Part shown: in pieces, positions 60,187 through 64,000 of the stretch
Position numbering within the stretch: position 1 is the stretch's first letter
Layout of the letters: every line of letters starts with the position of its first letter
Assembly: GCA_030272585.1 (NCBI GenBank)
Contig: BSYQ01000006.1
Location: 1,389,001 to 1,453,000, forward strand
Origin: Bryopsis sp. KO-2023
Taxonomy: Eukaryota > Chlorophyta > Ulvophyceae > Bryopsidales > Bryopsidaceae
Reading direction: 5' to 3'
DNA: 64,000 nt
The notes under the pieces: model-generated
Seen by the model: only the letters and a program-made list of their open reading frames with translations
What the model was told of the DNA's origin: nothing
The model's database searches: none
Made by a program: the position numbers and the translations under genes

Positions 60187-61623
60187 GGCCATATGAGCGT
60201 GCGATATTTACAACATTGGGCAGCGTTCTACTGTCAGGAACCAGTTTACACTTGAGTAGGCCGCTATGGCTTTACACCTGGGGCCTGTATCAAATCTCAA
60301 TCAATGAGCCATTCATGCGGACCATTATCCTCCTCTCACTTTCCGCACCACCCACTACTGTCCAATCAACCACCCGCAGATTCAAACTACTACTACTGTC
60401 GATTGCTTTTGAAAGGGATTCTTGATCTTCACAATGTAGGAAAATATTTTACAAAAAAGGCGGAAAATACATGCATCCTTTCACTCGAATCCACCTGTCC
60501 AAAAACAGACCACCACATCCCCATCTCCCACAATTTCCTGAGTAATGTACGTGCTATTTATGGGATTTCAACAACATCGATTAGGCAGAAGACAATTTGA
60601 GACTCATGTTTCAGTTGTTAGCAACCACTACTCAATTTGAAACTCATTTTTCAGTTATTGGGAACCATTACTCAAATGGCAGGCCTTGATTCACCAATCT
60701 GACCTGAAAAGTCCATCTCCCCAGTTGACACCCCTAAAATCCATCAGTTTCTCTCTAGTTTCTGTATAACAGTTCCATTCCATTATTCAATGACTTTAAA
60801 GTCATTGAATACTGGATAAATTTATCCATCCAAGGCACAAATTTTGAACACCACAGTTTGACACTCTGGAGAACAAATGCAGCCTCCAACCAACGCCTTG
60901 TTTCCTTGCTTTGGAAAAGAAAACTTGACTACGAATGATTTTGAACTGTCTTGGAGTGAAAAAAGGTTGAAGAGCAACCTGTGTTGATGTGTAAATCCGG
61001 GGACCTGCCTTGACACAGGCCTGCATGTTTGCAAATCTATTGGGAAAACTATGCAGAATTTAGAGAAGGAATGTATTTGGCAGGGTGCTCACCAAGAAAT
61101 CAATCGAGTGGATGCTTTCCAAAAAATATAGAAAACCATGGATAAAGCAAACTTCAATAAATGTGTCTCCTTCAGGACCTGCTGTTTGAGGGGTTTTTCA
61201 AATCATTCCCTCTGGCGTTGTAGAAAGAACAATTGTCCAGAATTCATACCGCGTCTGAGAGGAAAAAACCTTTTTCCAAAGATCGCCGACCAGTCTTCCA
61301 ACTGGTCCTTTGTCTGTCACAAGCTTTCTGACTGTAAAACTCGATTTATTCTTTATTGAAGAGGATTGCCCTTGATGCAAGTTTTCTTTTAATTCTTCAA
61401 TTTTAAATATTTTTTGGGTACATTTTTGTTTTCTTAAACTAAAAAAATGTAAATTGTTTAAATAAGTACTAGCTCGCGGGAAAGCACGCGTGAGGCCCGG
61501 TTTTCAGCAAAACGAATGTGCAATAGGTTTGTACAAAAGAAGAAAACAGAATGTGCAATAGATACTAAACAATTGGACCTCATTTTTAAGGATGCTTGTG
61601 AATCAATGATAAAATTCATTCGT

Positions 61624-61660
<37 letters not shown>

Positions 61661-64000
61661 GTCGATTTTTTTTAAAAACATCATCGACACGTGATCTCCA
61701 AGATCTCGGCGAAGTACTGCTGTTCAGAATACCCCCCCCCCCCAAAGTCAGACAACAATCGTACTTCAAACCGTACTGCAACCAAACTCCCAGATGATAC
61801 TCCAAACTGCCGAAAACCGTACAATTAAGGCCGAACCGAAATCGTACCCATATCGTACTTCAAACCCCCTGCGAAACTGCAAACACGAGAGACCCTTCAA
61901 TCTCACACTTGACTAATCCCTTGTCGTACTGAAAACCCTTTCTCGCTACCGACTGCAAGTGCGAAAAACAAGTAACCCAGCGGAAAGGAAAAACCCCAGC
62001 CGAAACCGCGAACCGAGCACCCCGTGCATATCAAAAAGAAACCCCCGAAGTTCCAGGCGACGCCCTCGACGACGCGAATGGGCCACTGCAGTTCGAATCT
62101 GCAGCGCGTCGAAAAAGTCCAGGAGATGGATTCGTTCGTGGATTGCTGATCCCTGCGGAGTTGCGGATTAACTGTTTTTTGAATTCGCTGGAGGGACCAG
62201 CTGCTATCTGGCCATTGAATGTGGATACCAGGATTGCGAATAGAGGCCGCACACCTTTCCTCTTGGGAACTCCCAGTTGAGTCAGAAAGGAAAGCGAACA
62301 TCTCATTACACTTATGCACTTGTTCATGGGAGAGCAAAGGAAGTGCACTCTACGCTGCTGATATAAAAGAAATTATAGTTCTTACCAGTTTGTGGGGAAA
62401 CGTAGCCTTTTGACGATTGAATATTCCTCGAATAAAACTGAAATCAGCACGATTCCGTTGTTTGAGTTGCCTGGCAAAAATCAATTGATGTCTAGAGAAA
62501 GACTGTGCAAAATTTCAACTCGAAAATGGAAAATTATTCACCACTGAATATTGGCTGGGTAAAACAACACAGAACCATTTTTGAAAATCAACTGATGTCG
62601 AAAATAAAACCAGGTGTGGGAAACAGTGAAAACAGAAACATAAGATTGTTTTCCCGGGCGTAGAAAAAGTATTTTTGGATGCATGAATGCTGGTGGGAAG
62701 AAATCAAGTGGCTCTGGTTTTTTGAGAGGAAGCCTCATGGAGGTGTTGCATTCACAGACTCTGTTGGGCAAATATGCAGCAATCATTTTTAGTGAATAAC
62801 AATGATACATTCTTCCAGCCACATAGAGATATCAGTGGATGAAGATTTGGTGGTCCTGCAACCACCAGGCCACAGATATTGTGAAGCAAGGGCTGCAATT
62901 CTGGTTCCAACGGAAAGAGCTTCTTTTCATGAAAAGTCGCACATCCAAGACAACAGTTGAATTTCAGCAGGATAAAGCTATTTCGACGTGAAGAAAATTC
63001 ATAACAAGATGAATGGATTGCTGGCCATCGAATGGAGTTTGAAATGAAATGACAGCTGCAACAAAACATAGGGCCAACCCTCTCCTGGGTGCAGTCAGGA
63101 GGCATTGAAGGCAAATGCAGCAAAAACCGATTGTTAACGCTATTTTTAGTCGAGCACTCTTGCATTCTTTGCTTTTCCAGAGTTCCAAGGATCCTAGACC
63201 AGCCTAAAAAATCTGTAGTCTTGCGGCTTCCCTTTAAAAATTTTGGATTTCCTTTACTGATGGATTTTTCCATTGGGTTCGTTTATAACTTTTGGTATTT
63301 CCTTTACAGGTGGATTTTTCCACTGGGTTGGTCTACAACTCACGGGCGGGTTCTTGCAAACAACGTATGCGCATGTGTGGCAAAGAGAAATGAATGAATA
63401 AAAATATATGTTGAAGACTACAAAAATTCGGTGTTAAAGGAAACCAAGAAATTTGGATGAGGAAAAAAACCTTGAACTGAAAAAGAAAACTGCTTGAAGG
63501 GGAGCAGTGTTGCCACCGCTCCCCATATAACAAAAGTTCAATAGGCTATTATTGCTCGTCATTCTCAGAGATGGCTTATGGAATATTTGTGGCGATTCCA
63601 TTGGGACTTGGTGGAAGACATGGTACTTGTCAGCTGATGCATGGCTCAGGTCGAATTTGCAGTGTTCTTGATTTATTCCTCTTCTTAAAACAATGATTGC
63701 GCTGGAGCCAGTCCAGTGGACATTGTCTTAAGAGGCAGAAATTCTGGCCATAACGGTGCATTACATGACTAGGATTCAAACGTTATTGGGGGGTTGTTGC
63801 AGTATTCAACATTTGAAACATCCCACACTTTTTGAAAAGGGATCATTTCCACTCACTGAGCAAGGCGATTCTGGACACCCTCGCCGAGCTCTGAAGGAAC
63901 CAGGAACAGTGAGTTGAGATTCAAACAAAAACAAAACCATGAATCAAATGTGGATCCAGAGCGCTTATCTTTGACTACAAAATGGTGCAGCATTGCTGTT
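60187..64000. other. Gene-poor right end; no supported gene
   Basis: Long minus-strand ORFs at 61903-62337 and 62752-63273 lack family resemblance and clear splice structure. A GC-richer block at about 61990-62300 could be an exon. At the right edge, about 63862-63895 on the minus strand looks like a short exon (acceptor CTTCAG, donor GTGAGT) of a gene running in from outside the window. A T run of about 30 bases lies at 61627-61657. Confidence 0.4.
63245..63341 (+). repeat. Two-copy tandem repeat, period 50
   Basis: TTTCCTTTAC-x-G-TGGATTTTTCCA-[TC]-TGGGTT occurs at about 63249-63289 and again at 63299-63339, with minor changes. Confidence 0.75.

Noticed and set aside
62752..63273. 173-codon minus-strand ORF
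   Set aside because: No recognisable domain, no splice context and composition like the surrounding non-coding DNA.

Overview
This is eukaryotic nuclear DNA. Every recognisable gene is split by GT-AG introns with T-rich acceptors, AATAAA signals follow several genes, and the families (an ER oligosaccharyltransferase subunit, a mitochondrial stomatin-like protein, an ER-anchored TBL2-type WD40 protein, an F-box/RCC1 protein) are eukaryotic. The giant Pmp-like, polytopic membrane proteins and secreted discoidin-type lectin would suit a free-living protist or alga. The sequence alone does not fix the lineage. No rRNA, tRNA or CRISPR array was recognised.

Layout. (1) 65-613: the end of a small unrecognised gene. 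(2) 1345-14932 and 30687-42805: two arms of a very large imperfect inverted duplication. Each arm carries one copy of a gene of more than 20 exons for a giant surface protein: signal peptide, many Pmp-type GGA[IV] repeats, a cysteine-rich segment and a C-terminal multi-pass membrane domain. The two genes point tail to tail. They differ in the number of repeat-coding exons, and each has its own lesion. (3) The 16 kb between the arms holds an F-box/RCC1 gene (16788-21579), a small one-TM gene (22625-23102) and nested mobile DNA. The nested DNA is a 5'-truncated non-LTR retrotransposon (RT plus RNase H) split inside its RT active-site motif by a 3.65 kb CACTA-type DNA transposon with terminal inverted repeats and a 3-bp target duplication. 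The transposon carries an exon copied from a relative of the Pmp-like gene. (4) Direct repeats of about 1.2 kb (29517-30672, 43254-44528) flank the right Pmp-like gene. (5) 45389-59998 is an ordinary gene-dense block: secreted PAN/F5-8C lectin (-), a phage prohead-protease-like gene (-), TBL2-like (+), stomatin-like 2 (-), OST3/OST6 (+). Two of the gene pairs are divergent over intergenic regions of about 0.3-0.45 kb. (6) 60-64 kb holds no gene I can support.

The most unusual item is the intron-containing gene at 47261-49782. Its core carries the GELDHP, GAS-x-R and FQLVTFDLV motifs of tailed-phage prohead maturation proteases (T4 gp21-like, Peptidase S77/S80). A capsid-maturation protease fold would not be expected as a spliced gene between ordinary housekeeping genes.

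All spliced models were assembled by hand from splice consensus and reading frame. The coding lengths of all multi-exon models come out as multiples of three, which supports the phases, but no transcript was available.
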